Assembly: GCF_900143055.1 (NCBI RefSeq)
Contig: NZ_FRCW01000010.1
Span: 61,710 to 125,709, forward strand
DNA length: 64,000 nt
From: Fibrobacter sp. UWR3
GTDB taxonomy: Bacteria > Fibrobacterota > Fibrobacteria > Fibrobacterales > Fibrobacteraceae
Direction of reading: 5' to 3'
The notes under the pieces are model-generated. The model saw only the letters and a program-made list of their open reading frames with translations. It searched no databases and had not been told where the DNA came from. Made by a program: the position numbers and the translations under genes. Every line of letters starts with the position of its first letter. Position 1 is the stretch's first letter. Shown piece after piece: positions 25,970 through 34,332 of the stretch.

Positions 25970-27217
25970 ATGAATAGAAGAATCGTCATTACCGGCCTTG
26001 GCGCCGTGGCCCCCGTAGGCAAGTCCGTCCCCGACATGTGGAACTCCATCCGCGAGGGCAAGTGCGGGATAGGCCCCATCACGCTGTTCGACGCCAGCAA
26101 CTGCCCGGTGAAGATTGCCGCAGAAATCAAGGACTTCAAGCCCGAGGAACACGGGATAGACCCGAAGGAAGCCCGCCGCATGGCACGCTTCACGCAGTTC
26201 CTGATGGGGGCAGCGAACGAGGCCGTCCAGGATGCGGGGCTCACCCGCGAAGAGCTCGCCGCCGATACCACGGGCATCGTCGCCGGCAACGGCCTTTCGG
26301 GAATGGATGTGCTCGACGAGACGTACAACAAGTATATCGAAGGCGGCAAGCGCAGGGTTTCGCCGCTTGCCATGCCGGAACTCATCCCGAACGAGGCGTG
26401 CGCGAACGTTTCCATCGCCCTCGGGATTACGGGACTCGCCCATACCGTCTGCACCGCCTGTGCCTCCGGCACCGACGCCATCGGGGTCGCCCTGGACGCC
26501 ATCCGCAGTGGCAGGCTCGACGTGTGCCTTGCCGGCGGTTCCGAGAGCGGGATTACGGAATACTCCATCAAGAGTTTTGCGGGCATGCACGCCCTCACCG
26601 ACAAGTTCAACGACGACCCCACGAAGGCGTCGCGCCCGTTCGACAAAGACCGGAGCGGCTTTGTCATGGGCGAAGGCGGTGCCGTAATGGTGCTGGAAGA
26701 ACTCGAGCACGCAAAGGCCCGCGGGGCAAAGATCTACGCGGAACTTGCGGGCTATGGCGCCTCTGCGGACGCATACCACATCACGAGCCCGCGCCCGGGT
26801 GGAGAAACCTGCGCGAAGGCCATGACCCGCGCCCTGAAGGATGCCGGAATCGCGCCTACCGACGTGGACTACTACAACGCGCACGGCACCTCGACGCACC
26901 TGAACGACCTCACCGAGACCCAGATGCTGAAAATCGCGCTCGGTGAACACGCCTACAAGATCAAGGTGTCTAGCACCAAGAGCATGACGGGCCACTGCGT
27001 GGGCGCCGCCGGCGTCATCGAGGCCATCATCTCGACACTCGCCGTGCAGAACTCGTTCTACCCCGCGACCATCAACCTCGACAACCCCGACCCGGAATGC
27101 GACCTCGACTACGTGCCGCACAAGGGCATCGAAGGGAATATCGAAGTCGCCGTTTCCGCATCGCTCGGGTTCGGCGGCCACAACGGCGTGGTTGTCATCA
27201 AGAAATTCAAGGAATAG
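25970..27217 (+). CDS. fabF: 3-oxoacyl-ACP synthase II
   Basis: Elongating condensing enzyme of type II fatty-acid synthesis. 415 residues, the normal size. Starts MNRRIVITGLGAVAPVG. Catalytic triad visible: Cys in VCTACASGTDAIG, His in YYNAHGTSTHLND, and His in KSMTGHCVGAAG; the C-terminal ASLGFGGHNGVVVIKKF is conserved. AAAGG lies upstream of the start. Followed by a small membrane protein and a DUF2334 protein on the same strand. Confidence 0.95.
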   Translation: MNRRIVITGLGAVAPVGKSVPDMWNSIREGKCGIGPITLFDASNCPVKIAAEIKDFKPEEHGIDPKEARRMARFTQFLMGAANEAVQDAGLTREELAADTTGIVAGNGLSGMDVLDETYNKYIEGGKRRVSPLAMPELIPNEACANVSIALGITGLAHTVCTACASGTDAIGVALDAIRSGRLDVCLAGGSESGITEYSIKSFAGMHALTDKFNDDPTKASRPFDKDRSGFVMGEGGAVMVLEELEHAKARGAKIYAELAGYGASADAYHITSPRPGGETCAKAMTRALKDAGIAPTDVDYYNAHGTSTHLNDLTETQMLKIALGEHAYKIKVSSTKSMTGHCVGAAGVIEAIISTLAVQNSFYPATINLDNPDPECDLDYVPHKGIEGNIEVAVSASLGFGGHNGVVVIKKFKE

Positions 27218-27303
27218 AGCAAGTTTTGCGCTTTTCCAGGCCAAATTATGTATTTTTCGGTTAGAGTGCGGGCATTGTACCGCACCGAACCAAGGAGTGG
27301 ACC

Positions 27304-27432
27304 ATGTCCGACTGGCTGTTTAAATCGTGGCTCAAGATTTCCGCACTGACGGCAATCCTGTTCTTCTTTTATCATCTTTTCATTTCTCAGAAACTCGAGG
27401 AAGAATCCTTCACCTCCAACAAGGACAAGTAG
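27304..27432 (+). CDS. Small membrane protein (42 residues)
   Basis: Short gene with a good Shine-Dalgarno (AAGGAGtggaccATG). One membrane helix (about 11-29, KISALTAILFFFYHLFISQ) after a short Trp-containing N-terminus, then a charged tail (KLEEESFTSNKDK). Its stop lies 8 bases before the next start, so it belongs to the same transcript as the DUF2334 gene. Not recognised; the ribosome site and spacing are the main support. Confidence 0.65.
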   Translation: MSDWLFKSWLKISALTAILFFFYHLFISQKLEEESFTSNKDK

Positions 27433-27440
27433 GTAACCCC

Positions 27441-28211
27441 ATGGAACAGAACAAGGACATCCTCGACATCCAGGCAGCCGAAGCGAACCAGCACAAGAAG
27501 AAAAAGTTCATCTTGTGCTACCACAGCTTCAGCGCGACAAACTTCAAGAGGGCCCGCACGCAAATTCGCAAACTCGCGGACGCCGCGGGTGCGCCTATCA
27601 GCATCGCAGTCGTGCCCTCCATCGGGGCCGTGCCCGAATCCGAGGCGGACGAATTCCGCGAAGAACTCGAGAAGTTCGTGCAGGAAGGCTACGAGATTAT
27701 GCTCCACGGGGCACGCCACCGCGCCGACCTCTTTATCAAGCGTAGCCTGCAGGGCAAGTTCGCCCTCTGGATTTCGAACAACGAGGCCGAATTCGCAGGC
27801 CTGAACGAGCGACTCACGCAGACGCTCCTCAAGCGTAGCCTCGCCCTCTGGAACGCCCACGGCACCGAGAAGCCCTCCGGGTTCATTCCGCCCATCTGGT
27901 TCGGCAACAAGTACCTCAAGAACCTCGCCCTCGACATCTTCGACTACTACGAGGATTACCACGGCATCTACCAGAAGACGGAAAGCGGAATCAAGAAGAC
28001 CAAGTCAAGGCCGCTCAGTTTTTCCATCTACCCGCCCGCAATGCTCGGAATCGTGCAGACCTACGCCTGCCTCCGCATGCTCCTGCCGGGTGGCACGCAC
28101 CGCCTGGTGTTCCACGACAAGGATTTCAGGACCATCGGCGAAAAACGTATTCTGAACATGGTGCGCTACGTTTCCACCATGCGAGAAAAAATCATGTACA
28201 GGGATCTCTAA
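27441..28211 (+). CDS. DUF2334 / polysaccharide-deacetylase-like protein
   Basis: 256 residues. KKKFILCYHSFSATNF, then GAPISIAVVPSIGAVPESE and QEGYEIMLHGARHR are the pattern of the DUF2334 branch of NodB-like deacetylases. The His pair in LHGARHR and an early Asp/His would bind metal. No signal peptide, so cytoplasmic unless exported otherwise. Start at the Met 38 codons into a longer frame because the earlier part overlaps the small membrane gene and has AGGTAACCCC before this ATG. Substrate unknown; it precedes an acyl-CoA synthetase by 23 bases. Confidence 0.7.
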   Translation: MEQNKDILDIQAAEANQHKKKKFILCYHSFSATNFKRARTQIRKLADAAGAPISIAVVPSIGAVPESEADEFREELEKFVQEGYEIMLHGARHRADLFIKRSLQGKFALWISNNEAEFAGLNERLTQTLLKRSLALWNAHGTEKPSGFIPPIWFGNKYLKNLALDIFDYYEDYHGIYQKTESGIKKTKSRPLSFSIYPPAMLGIVQTYACLRMLLPGGTHRLVFHDKDFRTIGEKRILNMVRYVSTMREKIMYRDL

Positions 28212-28234
28212 AACCAATACGACAGGATTCGAAC

Positions 28235-29980
28235 ATGATGTTAAGCAAGTTTCTTTCCCGTATCGAATTCGATTCGTACGAGGACCTCTACAAGAATTTC
28301 AAGATAACTATCCCGGAAGACTTCAACTTCGCCTACGACGTGGTTGACGAATACGCGAAGACCGAACCCAAGCGCGAAGCCCTCGTGTGGTGCGACGACA
28401 ACGACGAAGACCACATCTTTACGTTCAAGGACCTCTCGCTTGCCTCCATGCGCACGGCGAACTTCCTCTGCGAACAGGGAATCAAGAAGGGCGACCGCGT
28501 GATGCTCATCCTGCGCCGCCGCTACGAGTTCTGGTTCTTCCTCCTGGCGCTCCACCGCATTGGCGCGATTGCAATACCCGCGACGAACATGCTCGCCGAA
28601 GAAGACCTGGAATACCGTTTCAACGCGGCCGAAATCAAGATGGTCGTGAGTTACGACGAACCCTCGCTGCAAAAGGAAGTGGACAAGGCAAAAACAAAAT
28701 GCCCGTCCGTCGAAAAGCTCGTGACCGTAGGCCAGACCGCCCGCCAGAACTGGGTGAGCTTCTACGACGACTACGAAATCTACCCCGCGAAGTTCCCGCG
28801 CCCGCAAGGCGAAGAGGCGACCCACAACGACGACATCATGATCGTGTACTTCACGAGCGGTACGAGTTCGAACCCGAAGATGGTGGCGCACACGTTCACC
28901 TACCCGCTCGGCCACATCGTGACGGCAAAGTACTGGCAGCACGTAGTGGACGGGGGCAGGCACCTCACCGTCGCGGAGACCGGCTGGGCCAAGGCCCTCT
29001 GGGGCAAGATTTACGGGCAGTGGATTGCGGGTAGCGCAGTGTTCACCTACGACATGAAGGTGTTCATCCCGGGCAAGCTGCTCGAGAAGATGGCGGAATA
29101 CAAGGTGACCACGTTCTGCGCGCCGCCCACCGTCTACCGCTACATATTGCACCACGGACTGAGCCGTTACGACCTTTCGAGCCTCCAGTACTGCACCACC
29201 GCAGGCGAATCGCTCAACACCGACATCTACAACAAGTTCTACGAGCAGACGGGAATCCGCTTGCAGGAAGGCTACGGCCAGACGGAACTCACGCTTACCA
29301 CAGGCAACTTCGGGTTCACCGAACCGCGTCCGGGTTCCATCGGCATGCCCTCCCCGGGCTACCGCATGGAAATCGTGGATGCCGAAGGCAAGCCCTGCGC
29401 CACCGACGAGGTGGGCGAACTCATCATCAAGATTGACCAAGGGAAACCCTTCGGCATGTTCGGCGGCTACTACCGCGACCCGGAACGCACCGAGAAGGTG
29501 TTCGAGGGCGGAGTCTACCATACAGGCGACACCGCCACCCGCGACAAGGATGGATACCTGTGGTTCGTGGGCCGCACCGACGACCTCATCAAGAGTTCGG
29601 GTTACCGCATCAGCCCCTTCGAGGTGGAAGAAGTGCTCCACAAGCACCCCGCCGTCCTTGAAGTAGCGGTAACGGGCGTCGAGGACAAGGACCGCGGCCA
29701 GGCCGTGAAAGCGACAGTCGTCTTGAAGAAGGGCTACGAGGCATCGAAGGAACTCGCGAAAGAAATGCAGCTGTTCGCGAAGAACGTCGCGGCCTCTTAC
29801 AAGAGCCCGCGCATCATCGACTTCGTGACGGAACTGCCCAAGACGATTAGCGGAAAGATTCGCCGCGCCACCATCCGCGACAAGGATGCCGAAGCGCAAA
29901 AGGCGGATGCTTCGGCAAGCTCAGCAACCGAAGCAACGCAAAATGCAGATGCTTCGACTGACAACAACACAGAAACTTGA
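28235..29980 (+). CDS. AMP-forming acyl-CoA synthetase (acetate/medium-chain type)
   Basis: Activates a carboxylic acid to its CoA ester through an acyl-AMP. 581 residues. MIVYFTSGTSSNPKMVAHTF is the P-loop-like motif; GYGQTELTLTTGNF the adenylate-binding motif; YHTGDTATRDKDGYLWFVGR the hinge; and LPKTISGKIRR carries the acetylatable catalytic Lys. The overall layout (EFDSYEDLYKNF start, WAKALWG) resembles medium-chain acyl-CoA synthetases. An Ala/Asp/Thr-rich tail of about 30 residues is extra. Ends convergently with hemL. Confidence 0.88.
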   Translation: MMLSKFLSRIEFDSYEDLYKNFKITIPEDFNFAYDVVDEYAKTEPKREALVWCDDNDEDHIFTFKDLSLASMRTANFLCEQGIKKGDRVMLILRRRYEFWFFLLALHRIGAIAIPATNMLAEEDLEYRFNAAEIKMVVSYDEPSLQKEVDKAKTKCPSVEKLVTVGQTARQNWVSFYDDYEIYPAKFPRPQGEEATHNDDIMIVYFTSGTSSNPKMVAHTFTYPLGHIVTAKYWQHVVDGGRHLTVAETGWAKALWGKIYGQWIAGSAVFTYDMKVFIPGKLLEKMAEYKVTTFCAPPTVYRYILHHGLSRYDLSSLQYCTTAGESLNTDIYNKFYEQTGIRLQEGYGQTELTLTTGNFGFTEPRPGSIGMPSPGYRMEIVDAEGKPCATDEVGELIIKIDQGKPFGMFGGYYRDPERTEKVFEGGVYHTGDTATRDKDGYLWFVGRTDDLIKSSGYRISPFEVEEVLHKHPAVLEVAVTGVEDKDRGQAVKATVVLKKGYEASKELAKEMQLFAKNVAASYKSPRIIDFVTELPKTISGKIRRATIRDKDAEAQKADASASSATEATQNADASTDNNTET

Positions 29981-29981
29981 A

Positions 29982-30060
29982 AAAATCCCCACCTTGGTGG
30001 CCATGCGCACTAAACAACAAGTTGTTAAGTGCTGTCCGCCCGCCTACGCGGGGATGACAA
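29982..30060. repeat. Composite palindromic element with nested palindrome, between convergent genes
   Basis: Outer arms AAAAATCCCCACC (from 29980) and CGCGGGGATGACA (to 30059) flank an inner palindrome, CACTAAACAAC-AA-GTTGTTAAGTG (30008-30031). The inner part resembles that at 57939-57961. It lies between the acyl-CoA synthetase stop and the hemL stop and may act as a bidirectional terminator. Confidence 0.65.
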
Positions 30061-30090
30061 GTCGATGCAAGGCTCTAGCGGCGCAGAATT

Positions 30091-31377
30091 CTAAAGAGTC
30101 TTGAAGACTTTCCTGGCGGCATCGACGGTACGGTCAATGTCGCTTTCCGTATGCGCGGCACTCACGAAGATTGCCTCGAACTGGCTCGGGGCAAGGTAGA
30201 TGCCCTCATCTAGCATCCCGAGGAAGTACCTGCGGAAGAGTTCCAGGTCGGATTTCTGCACGTCGGCAAAGCACGTGACCGGGCCTTCCGTAAAGAAGAT
30301 GCACCCCATGGAACCCACCTGATTTGCAGCCAGCGGGATACCCGCAGACTTTGCCGCATCCTGGAGGCCCGTAATCAGGCGCTTGGTCATCGCTTCGGCG
30401 TGAACGTAGTACTCCGGGTGAGTATGCAGTTCACGCATAGTGGAAAGCCCCGCCGCCATCGCGACCGGGTTACCCGAAAGCGTACCCGCCTGGTATATAC
30501 CGCCGAGCGGTGCAATCTGCTGCATCACGTCGAGTCGGCCGCCGTATGCACCTACGGGCATACCGCCGCCGATAATCTTCCCGAAGGTCGTGAGGTCGGG
30601 CTTGATGCCATAAAGGCCCTGCGCGCAGTGGATACCCACGCGGAAACCCGTCATGACCTCGTCCACAATCAGGAGCGCACCGTGCTTCTTGGTTTCTGCG
30701 GAAAGCGTCTGCAAGAATTCTGGCTTCGCGGGCACCACGCCCATATTCCCTGCCACAGGCTCCACGATGACACCAGCGATTTCGTCGCCAATCTTGTCGA
30801 AAAGTTCCTTCACGCCCGCCACATCGTTGTACTGGAGCGTGAGCGTGTACTTCGCGAGGTCCGCCGGAACGCCCTTGCTGCTCGGCTTGCCCGTCGTGAG
30901 CATGCCCGAGCCTGCCTTGATGAGCAGGCTATCGCTATGGCCGTGGTAACAGCCCTCAAACTTCACAATCTTGTCGCGACCGGTAAACCCGCGGGCAGCA
31001 CGGATGGCGCTCATCGTCGCCTCGGTCCCGCTGTTCACCATGCGAATCATCTCCACACTCGGCACGAGGCTCATCACGAGTTTTGCAAGTTCGGATTCGA
31101 GCCCGCACGGAGCCCCGAAACTGAGGCCGTTCTTCGCCGTTTCTGCAACAGCACTGATTACCGCGTCGTGCGCATGCCCCAGGAGCATCGGGCCCCAGCT
31201 GCCCACGTAATCGATATAGTCGTTGCCGTCCACATCGTAGATGTGGCTACCCTTCGCACGGGCGATAAACGGAGGAGTGGCCCCCACGTTACCGTAGGCA
31301 CGCACCGGGCTGTTCACGCCACCGGGCATCAGGTTCTTGGCTTCGGCAAAAAGTTTTTCGCTCAAGGAGTGGTTCAT
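30091..31377 (-). CDS. hemL: Glutamate-1-semialdehyde 2,1-aminomutase
   Basis: PLP enzyme converting glutamate-1-semialdehyde to 5-aminolaevulinate, second step of the C5 pathway. 428 residues, normal. [14 protein letters not shown] at the start; [21 protein letters not shown] for PLP phosphate; [13 protein letters not shown]; and the PLP Lys in [18 protein letters not shown]. Its ATG overlaps the hemB stop by four bases. Last gene of the hem operon. Confidence 0.96.
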   Translation of the reverse strand: MNHSLSEKLFAEAKNLMPGGVNSPVRAYGNVGATPPFIARAKGSHIYDVDGNDYIDYVGSWGPMLLGHAHDAVISAVAETAKNGLSFGAPCGLESELAKLVMSLVPSVEMIRMVNSGTEATMSAIRAARGFTGRDKIVKFEGCYHGHSDSLLIKAGSGMLTTGKPSSKGVPADLAKYTLTLQYNDVAGVKELFDKIGDEIAGVIVEPVAGNMGVVPAKPEFLQTLSAETKKHGALLIVDEVMTGFRVGIHCAQGLYGIKPDLTTFGKIIGGGMPVGAYGGRLDVMQQIAPLGGIYQAGTLSGNPVAMAAGLSTMRELHTHPEYYVHAEAMTKRLITGLQDAAKSAGIPLAANQVGSMGCIFFTEGPVTCFADVQKSDLELFRRYFLGMLDEGIYLAPSQFEAIFVSAAHTESDIDRTVDAARKVFKTL

Positions 31378-32339
31378 ACCAAGCCCTTCTCCAGCGCTTC
31401 CTTCGCGTGGTAGGTAATAATGATGTCAGCACCGGCACGCTTCATTGCAAGCAGGTTCTCGCGGATGATGGAATTCTCGTCAATCCAGCCCATCTTCGCG
31501 GCAGCCTTCACCATCGAGTACTCGCCGCTCACGTTATAGACCGCGACAGGCACGTCGCTCATCTCGGCCGTTGCACGCAGCACGTCGAGGAAGGCAAGCC
31601 CGGGCTTCACCATCACGATGTCGGCACCTTCCTCGATATCGAGGGCCACCTCGCGCATAGCCTCGCGACCGTTGCGCACGTCCATCTGGTAACTCTTGCG
31701 GTTACCGAAATGCGGGGCAGAATCCGCCGCATCGCGGAACGGACCGTAGTAGGCGCTTGCAAACTTCGCGCTGTAGGCCATAATCGGGGTGTTCGCGAAT
31801 CCGTTCGCATCCAGCTTTTCACGGATTGCTGCCACGCGGCCATCCATCATGTCGCTCGGGGCAACCATGTCGGCACCCGCACGCGCGTGCGAAACCGCAG
31901 TCTTCGCCAGGAGTTCGAGCGTCGGGTCGTTATCCACGTCGCCGTCCTTAATAATCCCGCAATGGCCGTGGCTCATGTACTCGCAGAGGCACACGTCCGT
32001 AATCACGTAGAGCGCAGGGAACTTCGCCTTGATGGAGCGCACCGCACGCTGCACAATGCCATCGTCGTCGTAAGCCGAAGTCGCCATCTCGTCCTTGGAA
32101 TCGGGAATGCCGAACAGGAGGATGGACTTGATGCCCGCGATGACGCAGGATTCGAGTTCCTGGAGGATTTCATCGATGGAGAACCGGAACTGGCCGGGCA
32201 TCGACGGGATTTCTTCCTTGACGCCCTCCCCCTCGACCACGAACATCGGGTACACGAGGGAATCGGGATTCACTGCGGTTTCCGCAACCATGTTGCGGAT
32301 TGTTTCATTCTTGCGTAAGCGACGAGGACGGATAATCAT
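31374..32339 (-). CDS. hemB: Porphobilinogen synthase
   Basis: Condenses two 5-aminolaevulinates to porphobilinogen. 321 residues. [13 protein letters not shown] holds the metal-binding Cys residues of the zinc type. [30 protein letters not shown] and [13 protein letters not shown] contain the two Schiff-base Lys. TATATTTTTG ends 6 bases before the ATG and no Shine-Dalgarno is present, so an internal promoter with a near-leaderless start is possible. Confidence 0.96.
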   Translation of the reverse strand: MIIRPRRLRKNETIRNMVAETAVNPDSLVYPMFVVEGEGVKEEIPSMPGQFRFSIDEILQELESCVIAGIKSILLFGIPDSKDEMATSAYDDDGIVQRAVRSIKAKFPALYVITDVCLCEYMSHGHCGIIKDGDVDNDPTLELLAKTAVSHARAGADMVAPSDMMDGRVAAIREKLDANGFANTPIMAYSAKFASAYYGPFRDAADSAPHFGNRKSYQMDVRNGREAMREVALDIEEGADIVMVKPGLAFLDVLRATAEMSDVPVAVYNVSGEYSMVKAAAKMGWIDENSIIRENLLAMKRAGADIIITYHAKEALEKGLV

Positions 32340-32361
32340 AGTATCAAAAATATAAAAAAGT

Positions 32362-33378
32362 TCATCTCTTCTTGAATTTGAAAGGAACCGTTACCTTAGA
32401 TTCAAAATCAGCCTTTTCGAATGTCCAGGTAGCAAGTTCATCACAAATAGCCTTGTCAAATTCCTCATTTTCGGAATTCGAGGATTGCTTTTCCACCTTC
32501 GTAACCTTGCCATCCGCGTCTATAGTGAATTTCACAAAGACCTCAATCTGAACTGGTGCATCGGGATGTTCAGGGTTCTTGACATCCTTTAGACGGGGCA
32601 AAAGCTTTGCGAACTTTTTGTGGATCTTATCCATCAGCGGCCGATTCTTTGAAACGACATCGCGTACACCTTTAATAGAGCGAGACCCCTTCCCCACAAC
32701 CATTTCTATTTGAGAAATAGGCTTATACGCAGAAAAAGAAAGGTGCGAATCCGTAATACGCAGCCAGCTTGTATTGCAGCGATGCTTTATACTTTCACGC
32801 AAATCAATTTCTTTTTTACTGTATTTTTTGAGTTGCAACTTTCTATACACCTCGGCACCAAATTCCTCATGCCTTGCCAGGAGACGAATCTTGGTAAACC
32901 CGGCCGCCTTTAACTTACCGAGAAACTTCTTGTATTTATAGATGCTTTCGTCCTGATAAGGGAACGAGAAATTCAGTTCGTTCTGGTCCAACTTCCCTGC
33001 GTTATTCTTGCGCAGTTCCTTCAAAAAATGGACAACGGAATCGGGCGATGCCTGAAAGACATTATAGACCCTAGCCCAGACAGGGCGCTCGCGAGTCGTA
33101 TCACTCGTAAAGATTCGGGTGTTTAAAACATCAACGGTCGTTACAGAAAATGGCTGGTTGTACTTCACGACAAAATAGCCGTCTAGGACAAGGACGTTCA
33201 TGCCGTATGTATTGGCTTCACAAAACTTCTTGTTGATACGCAATTTTTCTGCATCTTTTGCGATTGTTTCAAAAATATCCTCAAAGCCATCAGGAAGACG
33301 AGTCGCTTCCGTAGGACGCGACACCTGTGCAAACAGAGCAACATTCAATAAAAGAATCGCAAAAACTAGGCGCACCAT
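32362..33378 (-). CDS. Exported protein with TonB/AgmX-type C-terminal domain
   Basis: 338 residues. Signal peptide [18 protein letters not shown]. The middle is Lys-rich and unrecognised (about 30-255, with one Cys in KKFCEAN). The last 70 residues, [51 protein letters not shown], match the AgmX/PglI or TonB-like C-terminal fold. It has no N-terminal membrane anchor like TonB. It is inserted inside the hem operon (22 and 32 bases to its neighbours) and is visibly less GC-rich; its role in haem synthesis, if any, is unclear. Confidence 0.7.
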   Translation of the reverse strand: MVRLVFAILLLNVALFAQVSRPTEATRLPDGFEDIFETIAKDAEKLRINKKFCEANTYGMNVLVLDGYFVVKYNQPFSVTTVDVLNTRIFTSDTTRERPVWARVYNVFQASPDSVVHFLKELRKNNAGKLDQNELNFSFPYQDESIYKYKKFLGKLKAAGFTKIRLLARHEEFGAEVYRKLQLKKYSKKEIDLRESIKHRCNTSWLRITDSHLSFSAYKPISQIEMVVGKGSRSIKGVRDVVSKNRPLMDKIHKKFAKLLPRLKDVKNPEHPDAPVQIEVFVKFTIDADGKVTKVEKQSSNSENEEFDKAICDELATWTFEKADFESKVTVPFKFKKR

Positions 33379-33410
33379 AGCCTATATATACAAAAGAATA
33401 GAACGAAAAA

Positions 33411-34298
33411 TTACTTGCCGAATTCCCGTTCGACCTGTTCGAGGCCTTCGGCCCATTCGGATTGGATTTTCTGCTTGAGTTTCTTGGCAAGTGAGGGGGC
33501 GCGGCCCTGCGTGGAGACGGTCACGGCGATGTTTTCGCCGAAATCCATGCGGGCGGGCACGATAAAGTCTCCATCGAGGTAATCACAGGCGTTGTTGACC
33601 AGAATGCGGCGGGCACGGGCATCGTTGCTGACCCGTGCATTGACAGCGGGCTTGTCGGTGCAGATAAAGACCATGAAGATTCCGCGAAGGTCGAGCGGTT
33701 CGTAGGGACGATTTTTCAAGACGATAGACGGGATCGTGGTAAATTCAGGATCGATTTGCGGGGCGACAACGGTAATGTGCGCGCCTGTCGGGAGGAGCGT
33801 CTTGACCTTGCGCAGTGCAATGCGGCCACCGCCCACAACGAGAACGTTACGGCCTTCGAGATTCAGTTCGATGGAGAAAAGGTTTGATGTGTGAGATGTG
33901 GAATGTGTAGTGTGCAATGTGGAATTTGACGACTGACGTACAGTTTCCTTCTGAGCATTGCGGATGCCGGCGACGACCATGTCGGAGAATTCCTTCCAGT
34001 CGCCGAGGCAGGGCATAAGCGTTATAGGAATCTGCGGAAATTCCTCCTGTAGCTTAGCGACCACGCGGGGAACGTCGTTTTTCGTATGCTGGCCGTTCAA
34101 AAGCAGGAACGGCAGGAGCGTCACCGATTCCACATCTTCGCGGAGGAGCGTGCGCAGGTCGTTTTCCAAATCGAGCAAGCTCGTGCTTGCCACACGCGTA
34201 CCGGGCAAATCATGATGAAGTTTGTCCAAAATACCTTCGAAGCCCTTGTAGGCCCCAGGCAAAATGCAATGATGCGCAATAATCAGGATAGCTTTCAT
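33411..34298 (-). CDS. Fused sirohydrochlorin chelatase-like / precorrin-2 dehydrogenase
   Basis: 295 residues, two domains. The N-terminal part (1-120) is a single CbiX/CbiK-like chelatase unit: LIIAHHCILPGAYKGF, then VTLLPFLLLNGQHTKND, whose His would bind the inserted metal. The C-terminal part (about 140-295) is the NAD-dependent precorrin-2 dehydrogenase of the Met8/CysG N-domain type: NVLVVGGGRIALRKVKTLL and NNACDYLDGDFIVPA. Together they would turn precorrin-2 into siroheme. The linker (about 124-135, STLHTTHSTSHT) is translated from heptamer repeat R4. The chelatase half alone is short, about half a CbiK. Confidence 0.85.
   Translation of the reverse strand: MKAILIIAHHCILPGAYKGFEGILDKLHHDLPGTRVASTSLLDLENDLRTLLREDVESVTLLPFLLLNGQHTKNDVPRVVAKLQEEFPQIPITLMPCLGDWKEFSDMVVAGIRNAQKETVRQSSNSTLHTTHSTSHTSNLFSIELNLEGRNVLVVGGGRIALRKVKTLLPTGAHITVVAPQIDPEFTTIPSIVLKNRPYEPLDLRGIFMVFICTDKPAVNARVSNDARARRILVNNACDYLDGDFIVPARMDFGENIAVTVSTQGRAPSLAKKLKQKIQSEWAEGLEQVEREFGK
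33896..33928. repeat. Heptanucleotide repeat R4 (xxTGTGx), inside the chelatase/dehydrogenase gene
   Basis: GATGTGT/GAGATGTGG/AATGTGT/AGTGTGC/AATGTGG units, translated as the Ser/Thr/His-rich linker between the two domains. Confidence 0.75.
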
Positions 34299-34299
34299 A

Positions 34300-34332
34300 C
34301 AATGTGGAGTGTGAGGTGTGGAATGTGAGATT
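34300..34332. repeat. Heptanucleotide repeat R5 (AATGTGG), gene junction
   Basis: AATGTGG AGTGTGA GGTGTGG AATGTGA fills the space between the start codon ending at 34298 and the stop codon of cobA/hemD (34331-34333), leaving no Shine-Dalgarno. Confidence 0.8.
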
